Positions 49,561 through 62,200 of a stretch of 64,000 nt of DNA are shown here, one piece after another (position 1 is the stretch's first letter; each line of letters starts with the position of its first letter). Origin of the DNA: Omphiscola glabra (Eukaryota; Mollusca; Gastropoda; Lymnaeidae); assembly GCA_964017045.1 (NCBI GenBank), contig OZ024808.1:9913784-9977783 (forward strand), given 5' to 3'. Under the pieces are notes generated by a model, which saw only the letters and a list, made by a program, of their open reading frames with translations, was not told where the DNA came from and ran no database searches. A program made the translations under genes and the position numbers.

Positions 49561-51751
49561 CAATTGCAAGTCTGAAAGAAACTGGAACTTTGTGGTATTT
49601 CTAACAATATAATTTTATTGTGCTGACCGACTGGTAGACTTATCTCACGTACGCAGATGTTATGCATAACCCGAGGAGTCAGACGAGGCGCCCTGTATGA
49701 TATTAGCCGATGAGGCATTCTCTCGTGAGACATGTGATTGATGATTGGCGTTTTCATAGTGGCGTGGTGGTCGACGTGCTGTCCACTTAGGCGTATGTTT
49801 ACCTAATGTGTACTACCTCAGGTGAGGGATCGCGGTCGTCTAAGGAAGTTCAAGCAGAATGCCTCGGAGTGCGAGACACATAACTTTAGATAAGGGATTA
49901 GGGTCGGGGAAAGGACAACGTTTTGACAAAGGCATTACTAACACTATTGACTGATATTGACCTTGGAAGGTGGGAGGCGAGTTTGAGGGGGAGGGGTGAA
50001 GGTCCTTAATGAGACGTTGTGAAGATAACATGTGTAATCGAATGTATCGAAACTGTGTAGGCCAGAGCTTGATTCAATAAGTTCACAATAATAAAACAAA
50101 GAAAGAAAAAAACACATTTAAATTGTTCAGTCAAGAAAAAAAAAAAGCCGAGTTACCGAGTGCAGGTAAAACGCAAGATATACGTGCTGACCTCACCTGT
50201 AGAGTAGACGACACATCACTCCTCTCCACTCCCAATCAGCACCCCCCTCCCAAAACAGTTGACTTACATGTGGCGTGATTAATGACGACATAGAGCACAT
50301 TCGGGACAAAGAAAAATCACTGGATATATTCTTCATGTTGCACGCTCGGACCGGGGGGGGGGGGGGGGGTTGGAAAGGGGATTGGTGCCATTATTATTAC
50401 AGCGGTCGTCAAAATACCAGCTTGTAAAGAAACTGTGTAATAGTGTTCTCATTGTCACTGTAGTCATCAATGGTCATCAATGTACGTCAGGGGTTCTCAG
50501 ACCTTTTCAGTGCGGCGACACTTGGATAACATTTGCAAAGTTGCGGCGACTCACAACAAAGATAAACATAATCCCTGATGCTTGCTGTGCCCCGGCAGTA
50601 CCATGTGAGCAAAACATTACGGACTACGCCCTGGGTGTAGCCTCAATCTGGCCCGCACTTTAAAAATCGTCTTCACACTTTGTCTTTATTTTCTTCATGA
50701 ACACATTTTTACTAGAGTGCCGCCCATGGAAAAGTTTCATTTTTACCCCCCCCCCCCTCAACTCTGAAATCAATTAACTTAATGAACAAATTACCACCAA
50801 AGCCTATTTTGGCGCCCAACAATAGTCTTGTAGCCGGGGACACTTGTCCCCATCTCCCCCCTTAACTACGCCTCTGACCACCGCTCCTTTTACGCCCGCC
50901 CCCTTTTTCTATCAATGTCCGGCCTTGCGCCCCTGTACTTTTATTTATCCTAGTTCTTAACCTATGGAAATGTTGAATGAATTATTCAAGCAGTTGCTGT
51001 AAACAATAAACACGGGGGGGGGGGGGGAAGTCTCCACTTTCTGGACCACTTCCAACACAGAGTGCAGATTGTCAGAGGGCCGTCGTCAACAGTCTAGCCA
51101 TGTCGTGTGTAGAGGCACTAGAGACGTACTGATCATTAACGTGCAGACGATCACAGCACAGCAAGCCATCGCGTGTTCAACCTCGACTTCTACTATTTTT
51201 AGAAAAATGACTAATATCCTAGACGTGTTAAAAACATCCCCCCACCCCGTTTGAATAATTACTGCATTACTATTGGCTGACTCGGCGTTGTTTACCTTCC
51301 CATTGTGACGTGGAGGGAAACCTCCAAAAATGCGTCTGCAGCTTACTACAATAACAACACCAGTGACATCATCGTCAAGCATTGTAAAACACAATGACGA
51401 ACATTGGCTGGGCCGTAATAAAGATTTCCATTCAACGTAGAACTAGTTTGACGCGAGGGTGGCATAGATAATGTCTGCAACATAAGTTACCTACAACTGT
51501 GCAGTGTTGCAGTCAGGCCTGGGTTATCCATAAAAGGCAAGGTGGGAAATGTGTCAAAGTCAAGGACCCCGTGGGCGTGGGGGGCCGTAGGCTCAAGCCA
51601 AGGGACCCCCGAAACAGGGTTAGATGTCATCGTTTGCTTTTCAATAATTGTCTTGCCATACGGCAATATTATATGTCATATGGTTTCCATTGTTGGCAGT
51701 GGTAAGACTTGGCTAAATGCCGCCCTGGGCCAACTCCCCAAATTGCACCCC
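49561..51751. other. Intergenic, no gene seen
   Basis: Contains probable hAT fragments (CAGGGGTTCTCAGACCTTTT at 50488; CTACGCCTCTG near 50868) that lack a recognisable partner end. No gene was recognised. Confidence 0.4.
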
Positions 51752-51933
51752 CAGTGGCGTAGTGAGGGGGGCAAGGGGGCATCATGCCCCGGGCGCTACT
51801 CCCAAAGGGGCGCCAAATGGTATATTTTACTATAATATTGTATGGTTTTCGAATAGGGGGGGCGCTAAAAAGGTATTGGGGGCGCTAAAAGGGTATTGTC
51901 CCCGGGGCGCGAGTTAAGCTCGCTACGCCACTG
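51752..51933 (-). mobile_element. hAT MITE family A, copy 5
   Basis: The element is 182 bp in reverse orientation, CAGTGGCGTAGTGAGG...CGCTACGCCACTG. Internal motifs are as in the 13685 copy. The flanks are C-rich (TGCACCCC and CCCCCCCC). Confidence 0.9.
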
Positions 51934-52113
51934 CCCCCCCCCCCCCACACACACATTTTTTCCCTCGGAAAACTCATCAGTACACTAGTACAGTAGTGCG
52001 TCAATTTTACGAACGCCCAATTATCCCAGTCTTCTTATAAATATAATTATCATACGCAATGCTCAAGGCACCGAGCAATCTCCCTACAAACACAGGAAAT
52101 CTGTCCCCACAGT

Positions 52114-52252
52114 CAGGGCCGGCCTTAGGCCACTGCAAACTATGCGGCCGCAGTGGGCCCCGCACTTTATTTTCTAATACAAAATCTTAATTTTCACTTA
52201 TTATCCTTATCCCTACCCAGACTGGGCCCCGCAATTGTTAGGGCCGGCCCTG
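52114..52252. mobile_element. Short hAT MITE (CAGGGCCGGCC termini)
   Basis: The element is 139 bp with inverted termini CAGGGCCGGCC and GGGCCGGCCCTG. The flanks CCCACAGT and TCCACAGT match at 7 of 8 positions. Confidence 0.85.
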
Positions 52253-54700
52253 TCCACAGTACAGTTAAATTCTAGATACCTACTCTATGCATGCAGTTAC
52301 TAGACTGGGATAATGAGATATTTAAAACTTTCTGTAACGTGCTGCTCTAAGTATTGAACCGCTGCTCGTTATAAGCCACGCCCTTAAAGTTAAAGTTCGG
52401 TGCTTTAAAAAAAATTAAAAATGTTAAACCTTTTCTGCAACATTACTTTTGTGGGCCGCACACTTAATTTAAAAAGACTTACATTAGGGGCCTTAAAGTG
52501 TGGCCCATACTCGCAACTATATAACTAAATGGTATATCGCAGGATTTACGCCTGCAAAGATCCGGTGACCTCAGAATTTTACTGTCTGTCTTCTACGCCT
52601 GTCTTCTATTTTTGGAAATGACCTCTTTTCGCAGATAAAAATTCCAGTCGTCACGGTCTATTGACAGCAATCAGCTGACCCCTGCAGTATGATGGTTAAT
52701 ACACTGTACTATAATGTAAAGGTTCTCAATCTTTGTCATTGCGGGGAGCACTAAACTTTTTTTTTGGGGGGGGGGGGGGGGGTTGGGGGGGGGTGGATCA
52801 CTTGCAATAAATTATTATGTTATTTTCATGAACATATCGCGCCCTTGATTTCAACAAAGCTGACCACCCTTGCTTAAAGGTTATGTTGTAGGCCTATTGT
52901 AAGAACTTTGTATTGTAAGTTATTGTAAGTATGTTGCGTGTTTAAAAAAAAAGTCAGAGCTTATTGTTGGTCACCCCTACTTTAAAAAAAAAAGTGGGAC
53001 TTTTTATAAAAGATCACATTCCGATATTGATTGATGCAAACATTAAATTTAAAATTACTTAAAATTATAATGCTTTAAAAACTAATTCTCAAATTGAATG
53101 CCTTACATGAGCTCGGTGATTTTTGCAGATTTCAGCAATGTTGGGACGAATAACTGATAAAAGCCACTCGATCTTCTCTTCTTAATTTCCCCAGGCCCAG
53201 GCACTCTCTTTGGTATAATTTGTACAATTTTTTAAAAATTCTGCTTCGCCAAGATACGACGTGGAAAATAATAATAATGTATTTAGTGATTTCTATGCCA
53301 GACCAGAGTTTTCATCTTTAACGGAGATTCACAAGTTTTAAGGAGTATTTTCAATGAAATTCAATCTGAATCCACGATCTGAAGAGAGCGGCGTCAGTTC
53401 TTCTTCATTCAGAGTAGAACTGGATAAGGGCGGAAGAAACAAAAGGGTTTCTAATCGGATCAAATTGTTTAACGAATCAGTGTTTAACTTTGGAAAATAT
53501 TTCTCAAAATGTTTTCTTCTATTGTTAAATGTTCGATTATTGTATCGTTTGTATCCGGGTTTGTTTCTCTTACTTGTCTCATCCGTAGTGAAAGTGTGTT
53601 GTTGTTTTTCAATATTTTCATTGCACGTATTTGGTCAGTCTAGGTAAAAAACCACGATAGTTTCGTTGTTTCATTGCATATTGACAGTATTGAAGTAAGC
53701 AAGAGCAGTATACTAATCTAGCGCAACAAACCAGTTTCTCATCGCGTTACAGTGTCCCAGGCAACTTTAAACTAAAATTTTGGCAGAACCTCGAATCTTG
53801 ACCAGCATGCGCCAGTCGGTCAGACGACCTGTCCACGTAAATTTAGTTAACTTAAAAATTCGAAGCGATACTGGAAATCGGCGAAATAAACCTCATTTAT
53901 TCCTCAGTATTCACTCGTGAACTGCATTAGCGCACACCGATGTGCAAATGGGGAAAAACAAGTTTAATTGTCATTCCCGTTTGCTGATTACATACACAAA
54001 TAATTTTACATTGTTTTGATTTTTCTTTTTCAACAATTTTTAATCATGTATTTAATTTTTTGGAGGAACATTAAGACTTGGATCTTGAAGTGGCTTCGCG
54101 GAGAACCACTTTTTCCGCGGAGAGCAGAGCATGGACTGAGAACCAATCATTCATCATGATTGCATAGATATAATAAGAAAGACTATTTTATTTTACGTGA
54201 GGAAAACACCCCCCCCCCCTTTTTTTTTTAACGCAACCTTTCCGTGGAATTGTTCGGTTATCCGAACCATATTGTATCAGAAATTGCCAGGTTTCCCAAA
54301 ATGGGTCGGAAAATCGACTGAGATGACTGTCTCTGCTGTATATTCAGTATTATAGCATTGCTGATGCAAATAAGAATTATAATTTTTCTGTTGTTTTTTT
54401 TGTTTTGTTTACACATTCCTTGGTTTATACACTTTGTGTTAGACTAGTCACTTGAAGATTTAAAGAAGGAAAAAAAATATACATCAGCGATATAACGTAT
54501 TGACATCTGTTAAATTTGACATTTTCCATTGTGAATATAAGATTTAAAACTAATTTAAACCCCGCCCACTGCTTAATTACGGTCGAGAAAAAATTAGCTT
54601 TCCAAAACATATTTGCAAGAGGCCAAAATAAATTATTTAAGATACTGGGTAGTTATTTATGTTAAAGTTTTGAGGCTAAACCAGAACAGGTTTACCAACC
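52253..54700. other. Intergenic, no gene seen
   Basis: AT-rich with a long G run at 52766-52789 and a hAT-like GGTTCTCAATCTTTGTCATT fragment at 52721. The frame at 53354-53647 has no known domain. Confidence 0.4.
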
Positions 54701-54701
54701 A

Positions 54702-54805
54702 CATGTCAATGGTGTATAAAGGAACAGTCATAGAACATGTCAATGCTGTATCAAGGAACAGACATAGAAAATGTCAATGCTGTATCAAGGAACTGACATA
54801 CAACA
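54702..54805. repeat. ~33-bp tandem repeat (ATGTCAATGCTGTATCAAGG core)
   Basis: About three copies. Confidence 0.85.
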
Positions 54806-54849
54806 TACAGTCAAGCCTACCCATATGAGCTTGAAGTGTTATGGTTTGT

Positions 54850-54975
54850 AAGATTCGATGTATGTTTGTAAGATGTATGTTTGTAAGATGTATGTTCGTA
54901 AGATGTATGTTCGTAAGATGTATGTTCGTAAGATGTATGTTCGTAAGGTGTATGTTTGTAAGATCTATGTTTTAA
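54850..54975. repeat. 15-bp tandem repeat (AAGATGTATGTTCGT)
   Basis: About eight copies with a TTTGT variant at each end. Confidence 0.93.
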
Positions 54976-55011
54976 GATGTGTAATGTTTTTCCCTGCACT
55001 GATCAGCTTAA

Positions 55012-55113
55012 AAATACGAAGTTTACAAACGTATAGTACACTCAATTATCTTTCATTTGATACCTCATTTTGTCTTACAAACCCAACAATAACATTTTAA
55101 ATCGTTTTTTAAT
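55012..55113. mobile_element. Single arm of family D palindrome
   Basis: The sequence TACGAAGTTTACAAACGTAT through ACATTTTAAATCG matches the right arm of the 13157 element. It continues without a break into the 42-bp tandem array at 55114, whose unit is the tip of the same arm. Confidence 0.8.
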
Positions 55114-55281
55114 CCCAACCTCTCAATTCTGGTACCCGGGTACCAATAGGTGCAGCCCAACCTCTCAATTCTGGTACCCGGGTACCAATAGGTGCAGCCC
55201 AACCTCTCAATTCTGGTACCCGGGTACCAATAGGTGCAGCCCAACCTCTCAATTCTGGTACCCGGGTACCAATAGGTGCAG
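55114..55281. repeat. 42-bp tandem array made of family D tips, 4 copies
   Basis: There are exactly four 42-bp units (start 55114, 55156, 55198, 55240). Each contains CCTCTCAATTCTGGTACCCG and GGTACCAATAGGTGCAG, the terminal sequence of the palindromic element. The copies are essentially identical, so the amplification is recent. Confidence 0.92.
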
Positions 55282-55374
55282 CCTTAAAAAAAACCAATGA
55301 TATTTCTATAAATAAACTAAAATTTACAAATCCAACAATCAGAAATGGAACTAATTAAAAAAATAAAAAAAAAT

Positions 55375-56209
55375 TATGGGCATCATCAACATCTTTTATT
55401 GGTACTCAGTATCAACATGTTCAACAATATTCTACAACAATATTCAACATCAATGTTTCTCAAACAAATTTTTTTTGTTTAACAGAAAGATTTTTCTCAA
55501 TTATACGAAGATTTCTTTCATTAATTTGTCAAAAGTTAAAAAAAATAAATGAGTTTTTAAAAATGTATTTAATATAGAAATAAGATTAAAAAATGATTTT
55601 ATCTTTTTGAAGCTATTTTTATGAATTTGAACAAATAAAATTTTGAAGGTTTCCTCATAATTTAGGGATGTTAATGACAACAAAAAGGTGTAATAAATAT
55701 AAACGTCATCTAAAAAATTTAAGAATCACTGCTAATCCAGGAAAACTTACAAAATTCAAGTTTAATTTGACATTAACCTTTCCATTCAAGTGAGGATTAT
55801 GAAGAATGACAAAATATGTGAAATACATGAAGAGCTCCAGCTGCTCACAGAGACAGCATTAAAGTTAATAAGAGAATGAAATGATCAACATAATCATAGA
55901 AGCCTTGAACACAAAAACATTACAATATGTCTAGCTTTTCCTGTACATTGCTGTAGTCCAGGGGAAGTAACCAAAGTGAAGGGCATGTGTGTGTGTGTGC
56001 ATGTGGGGCTTTTGGTGTAGAAGAGCGATTCTATCAATACCTGGTAGTCTTCTTAACAGTCTCAGAGTTTCCTTTAAAACAAAAAATTGCAAATTAATTT
56101 AAAACATTGTATACAAACATGGCTCCTCTGTGGACAGCTTCAACCAAACCCCACCCCCTTAAGGTGCCTGATATTGTTAATTCCAAACCAGTTCTGAGCA
56201 CATTTTTAT
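55375..56209 (-). other. NELFE: Probable NELF-E 3' UTR with poly(A) signal
   Basis: AT-rich sequence without tandem repeats follows the NELF-E stop. The first clear AATAAA on the minus strand lies at 55395-55400, which would give a 3' UTR of about 820 nt. The extent is inferred; an earlier non-canonical signal cannot be excluded. Confidence 0.45.
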
Positions 56210-56289
56210 CTAGAACATATCGTTCTCATCATAGGTGACCACAGCTCTGTTATCTTTGTGAGGCGTCCCCTTCTGAGAATTGTTGGCCG
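56210..56289 (-). CDS. NELFE: NELF-E terminal coding exon
   Basis: This is 80 nt of coding sequence ending in TAG, after the acceptor TTGTTCCAG. It encodes AANNSQKGTPHKDNR and then AVVTYDENDMF. It matches the human NSPKGCHRDKRTQIVYSDD tail, although the molluscan-type tail stops several residues earlier. Confidence 0.9.
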
Positions 56290-59200
56290 CTGGAACAAGC
56301 ATAAAAATTAATTTTGATGCAACTACAAGACCAGAATGAGATTGTGCACATTAAAAAGTTAATTATATTATAAATGTTTCCCAATGTGGGACTTGATAAT
56401 AAAAAATTGCAATGGTGGAAAAAAATTAATGAAAAATCCAACTTGAATTTTTTTATTATTTCAAATGTGACAAAAAAAGAATCAGGAAATGGAATCTGTA
56501 TTTTTTTTTATAACTCGATAAATCAACATTATGTACGAACCTATGCTGGCCCACTTAGAGGATGAGGAATCTTCGGCAGTGGCATCAAACACTGGCTGTC
56601 TCCTGGCCATCTCTACACGCAGCAGGCTGTTGTTCAGCTTGCTGCCATTTAACTGTAAAATAATTTTTTTTTAAAAATTATTTATAAAAACCACTGTAAA
56701 ATTATGTCATCAAAAAAAATAATTAAAAAATACTTTTGTTTATAGCATGATTAGACCTACATGTCCTGGTCTTGCTCTTATGTATATTGGCATCCATTTG
56801 TTATTTAATAGTGTTGTTTTAACATAGTTTTATAATGTTTAAAAAAAAAATATATTTTATGGCTAATATTAGGCTTACCCCTGTTATGGCTTGTTGGGCC
56901 ATGTCAACACTATGGAAGGTCACGAAGGCACTACTGCAAGATGTCATACAATTAATCATTGCAAGTAAAAAAGTATGTCTATATGTTCTTAAATGTTTAA
57001 AATACAGCCTGATCCTAGTCTATTATACTACGGTAAACATTCCAGTTAAAGAAAATTCTATTTCAACTCTATGATAAGCAGTCTATTTAAATTTAAAAAA
57101 TACAACCAAACTAAAGATGATGATGACAAATACAAATAGGTCTCTTGTCTTTTAACAACAAGAATATACAACCCCTGGAAAATTGTGGAATAAATATCAT
57201 TGTCACAACTGACAATGGTGGGCTAGGCGACTATTTAGGGTGCCATGATATTTAAACAGTTAGTCTAGCCAGTTATGGGAGAGTATGTGTCCATCCTGTA
57301 TTGTTGTGATGTTGGGCACAATACCTGGTATTCTGAGATCAGAACTAGAAATGCATTATGTTGTGTGAGGACCATCTCAAGTATTTTTGTCATGCATATT
57401 TTAAATGTCTTGAAATTTAACAGTTTTTATAGAAAATGAAATATCTATTTTTTAAAAAAAGGAAAAGGGGGGGGGGGGGGGGTATTTAATAAATGGTAAA
57501 TATACAAAGTTTATTTCACATTTGATGCACTACAGCAGTGGTTCACAACCACTACAGCAGTGGTTCACAACTGTACTGTGTAGAGCCTTAAGATCTACAA
57601 GTGTACTTCTGAGAGGCTCTGTAGAGATAAAATAAACACCTAAATACAATCTACTTGTATCACATAGAGTAGACCATCCACTTGTATGACATGGAGTAGA
57701 CCATCCACTTGTATGCCATAGAGTAGACCATCCACTTGTATGCCATAGAGTAGACCATCCACTTGTATGACATAGAATAGACCATCCACTTGTATGCCAT
57801 AGAGTAGACCATCCACTTGTATGCCATAGAGTAGACCATCCACTTGTATGCCATAGAGTAGACCATCCACTTGTATGACATGGAGTAGACCATCCACTTG
57901 TATGACATGGAGTAGACCATCCACTTGTATGACAGAGTAGACCATCCACTTGTATGCCATAGAGTAGACCATCCACTTGTATGCCATAGAGTAGACCATC
58001 CACTTGTATGCCATAGAGTAGACCATCCACTTGTATGCCATAGAGTAGACCATCCACTTGTATGCCATAGAGTAGACCATCCACTTGTATGACATGACAT
58101 AAAATAGATTGCTCTACAGATACAAAACACCAAAAGACACCCTGCCATTAAAGATATGGATTTCTCTTTCGTTACTTTTTCTCAGGTTCCATGTTGATGT
58201 TGAGGATTTCACCAAAGTTCGAGAAAGATTTCTTCAACATGTCTTCAGTGATGCCTTCTCCGTGCACGTAGACCGTGGGGCCTTTCTTTGGTGGTTCCCT
58301 GTTATCTCGCTCTGGGCGGTCATAACTTCCTGCAGGGTTAAAGTTGTGAAGATTTTATCAGAAGATTGCATCAGTTTATCATAAATTTAAGAATATGCTG
58401 GGGTGATGTCATTGTTAAATTGATCACATACATTTTGCAGTTCAACTTATTCAAATAAATTCTTACATCAAGTTCTGTAACATAAAAATACAATAAGCAA
58501 AATGCATAATAATTCAAATGGTTGATTTTTATGTTACTAATTGTTAAAAAAAAAAAAAAAAAAATTTTTTTTTTAAAACAACCTTAAATGAAATCCACCA
58601 GGGAGATTTGAATCTGTCAAAATTTGATAGCAAAATATACTATAAAAATATCCACAGCCCTGTCATTAATTTATCCAAGAAACATGAGCTCAGCCAGGTG
58701 ATGAAGTATTAAGAGAGTCCTAAGGCTCAGCCAGGTGATGAAGTATTAAGAGAGTCCTAAGGCTCAGCCAGGTGATGAAGTATTAAGAGAGTCTTAAGGC
58801 TCAGCCAGGTGATGAAGTATTAAGAGAGTCTTAAGGCTCAGCCAGGTGATGAAGTATTAAGAGAGTCCAAAGGCTCAGCCAGGTGATGAAGTATTAAGAG
58901 AGTCCTGAGGCTCAGCCAGGTGATGAAGTATTAAGAGAGTCCTAAGGCTCAGCCAGGTGATGAAGTATTAAGAGAGTCCTAAGGCTCAGCCAGGTGATGA
59001 AGTATTAAGAGAGTCTTGAGGCTCAGCTTGTCCTTTTATTTGGAAAACAAATTCGTTTAAAAAAAAAAATTGCTTACTTTTTCCAAATCCAGCAGATACG
59101 AAACTCTCATTTAGACCTTTGACCCTCTTTGATGGCTGCAAGCAGACAGTGCAGAATCATGAGGTGTATAATAGTAATAGCAGCTATAGCTTAAAACATT

Positions 59201-62200
59201 ATACACAATCATGTGTGTTTGACTGGTTATAAGGTGACAAATGTAACATTTTTGTGTGTTTGTGCAGGGCCGAGTTTCCCATTAGACAATGGCCTGGGGT
59301 GCAGTAGTCAGGGGGCATTTATACAGATGAAATAAGAACAAAATATTACGACTATGTTCAGTATTATTTTAGAATTAATATGCATTAAATAAATTAAACC
59401 CTATATTTCAGTGCGCTCAAATTACTTGACTTCTACATCTCTATTGATAGTAGTTATTTTAAATATATCGTTAACACTTTTTACGTACTATTTAATTTAC
59501 TCTGTGCCATAAGTCTGAAAGACCTAAGGAGAAATCGGTGAAAAATTGACAGCCAAAAGGGGTGGGGGGGGGGGGGTGGGGGAGGGGGGGCGTGGCTGAT
59601 ATTATTACACATCTTGAAACATGCAAAACTTATGGGTTGTTTGTGCCGCATCATTTAATGTGGTGCTATGTACATTTGACACAGGATGCAAAAAAATATT
59701 TCAGTAAAATTATACAACTTCAGATGAGAATCAATGTAAATATTTTGCATTCCATGTCAATTTTCTTAATGAAAAACAACATCTGGAAAAATAATTTGAA
59801 CTCACAAAAGAAGTAATCGCTGTACCACTTGTTATATAGACTATTTCGGTACCCCATTTTTATATTTTTAAGCTGATTTTAACCCAGCGGTTCTCAATCT
59901 GTGGGTCGCGACCCCTTTGGGAGTCAAACGACCCTTTCCCAGGGGTCGCATAAGACCTTTGGAAAACACATGCACTCTACAGTTATGAAGTAGCAACGGA
60001 AATAATTTTGTAGTTGGGGGTCGCCACAACTTAATGAACTGTATTAAGGGGTCGTGGCATTAGGAAGGTTGAGAACCACTGTTTTAACCCATGAATGGTC
60101 ATTATGGCTGCTGCCGTGGTGTTACATCCGATATAATTGAAATAAACCTTCTGTCTGGCGCGTCTGATCAGATTTGCTTTACACACAAAAATGAAAGGTG
60201 ACAGCACGCTCAGCTTATCGGTAGCATGATGTTTTCCCCCCTTTATAGGCCAAGACCGTTTATTGTGCAGAAAAAACCTTCAGAGTGCAGATTTTGTTCA
60301 GAGTGTTTGCACGTTTCATTTTTGAAGTCTGACAATTGTATAATTTTCTTATTCTGGTAAGTTACGTTTTTCATATTAGTCATTAGTATATATTCTGATA
60401 CATTATCTTATTTTTAAATAATGTCTTTGTGTTTTTAAATAGTTAATATCAAATTGCTACATAGCGCCCAAATGAGATATTTATGCTGATCCTTATATAA
60501 TTTCTGGCTACTTCTGCTGTCTAACATGGCGGGTGGTATGAAAATATAAGATCCTAAGAATCTCAGGGGTCAAGGATATATGAGAAAATTTTTTAAAATA
60601 CTTATTAGAGATGAGGAAGTAGATGAAGATTTTGAAAATGAGTTTGACACGAAAGTCAAGATGCAGGTGAAATTCGTCATGAAGATTCAAAGTCCAAAGA
60701 AGACGAGGATGATAATGATTGATGGTGGACGATGCTATTGACAATGATATTTTTTTATTTGAAAAGGCAGAGAAACCAAATGGAATTAGAATCAACCTTA
60801 AAACAGAGTAATTTGAGAAGTAGCAATTTCATTAGAAAACTTTCTGGAATTATAGGCCCTGCAAACACTGCACATACTGTCTTGAATGCTGGAGTTGCCT
60901 GTTCAGTGATGTACTGTACAATTCAACATACAGTAACAAGACTCTAAATTTCATCAGGCAAGAGATGTGAGACCAATTGTACAAAACATAGGCTGTTGGC
61001 CAATGTTCAAATATTGTGAATGGTAAACATGAGTGGCACAATTTATCCATTTTGGAATTGAAAAAACTATTGTCAGAAGAAAAGTGTTTTTAAAGAAATT
61101 ACCCCATGAATAAGTGCTGCCTAAATTTACGCGAAGGACTACAAAGTCAATTTGTAAACTTCAATTTTTTTTAATATACATGCAATGTCTTTGCTTTTAT
61201 GGATGTGCAATCTTTATCTCAGTTTATTTCCCCCAGAATTATGTACCCATAATTAAAGGACAAATAATATATTAATTTCTACTATAAATGTGTTGTTTTT
61301 TCAACTTACTTTTCCATTTGATATTGTTTGTTGATTATCTTATTTAAAAAATAAATAATTTGACAATATTCAAATAACCTAATCTTATGTAAACAGTCAC
61401 TCTTTAGTGATATCAATTTGATACACACCGCACACAGTCTCATTGCGAAAAAAGCACGACCACCGACCACCGGAAGGTTAGTATAATAAATGAGAATCAA
61501 AATTTTTACGTTTTAAAGTGGGATGACCTTTGTAAACTATATTTACTTCCCTTTCATTTAAAAATAAAGACAAAAAATGCATGTGCTCATTGTTATTAGG
61601 GGTGGGGGGGGGGGTGTCGGGGAGGCAGCAAAATTATGGGCTTTGGCTTAGCGTGTAGAAATGTGTAAATCTGGCGCTTTGTGTGTGTATTGATCAATTT
61701 ATTACAGGTGCTTTTTCCTCTTCTTCATCTCCAGTAAACGCCATAAATGGCTGGAAGCCAACTGGACCAGCAGGTTTCTCATTGTCCTGGGGACAAGCAG
61801 AAATTATGAATTAGAAAAATAAAATCTGACTCAATGTTTAGGTACCAATTAAGCTATATAAAAAAAATATGGAAGTTAACTCATTTAGAAAACTGGACAA
61901 TTTTTAAAAGCATTTATTTCAGGGATTTAAAATGACCAGTTGTTTACATTTTTTAATGCTAATTTTTTTAAATTTTTTAATGCTAATTTTTTTAAAAACT
62001 AATGCTGAACATTTTCAGCACAAATCAACATTTTTTAAAATACCTTGAAGTGTTTATTTTTTTTACTAAAAAATGCCAAAGAAACATTAAATACATAAAA
62101 TTTTAAAAGTTTTTTAACATTAAGCGACAGGTTTTATAGCAAAGTTCAGTTTACATGCAACAGTTCTGCTTTGTATGATAACATTCAAAGCACGCCACAG

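Noticed and set aside
53354..53647. 97-codon plus-strand frame with a hydrophobic C-terminal half
   Set aside because: No start context, splice sites or family resemblance; the local composition does not stand out from the flanking AT-rich DNA.
59266..59560. Possible hAT element starting CAGGGCCGAGTTTCCCATTA
   Set aside because: No matching inverted end or 8-bp duplication could be located.
60540..61090. Coding-looking stretch inside a NELF-E intron (for example a frame reading LNFIRQEM and KHEWHNLSILELKKLL)
   Set aside because: It is broken by many stops and no family could be named; possibly a decayed transposase, but not supportable.
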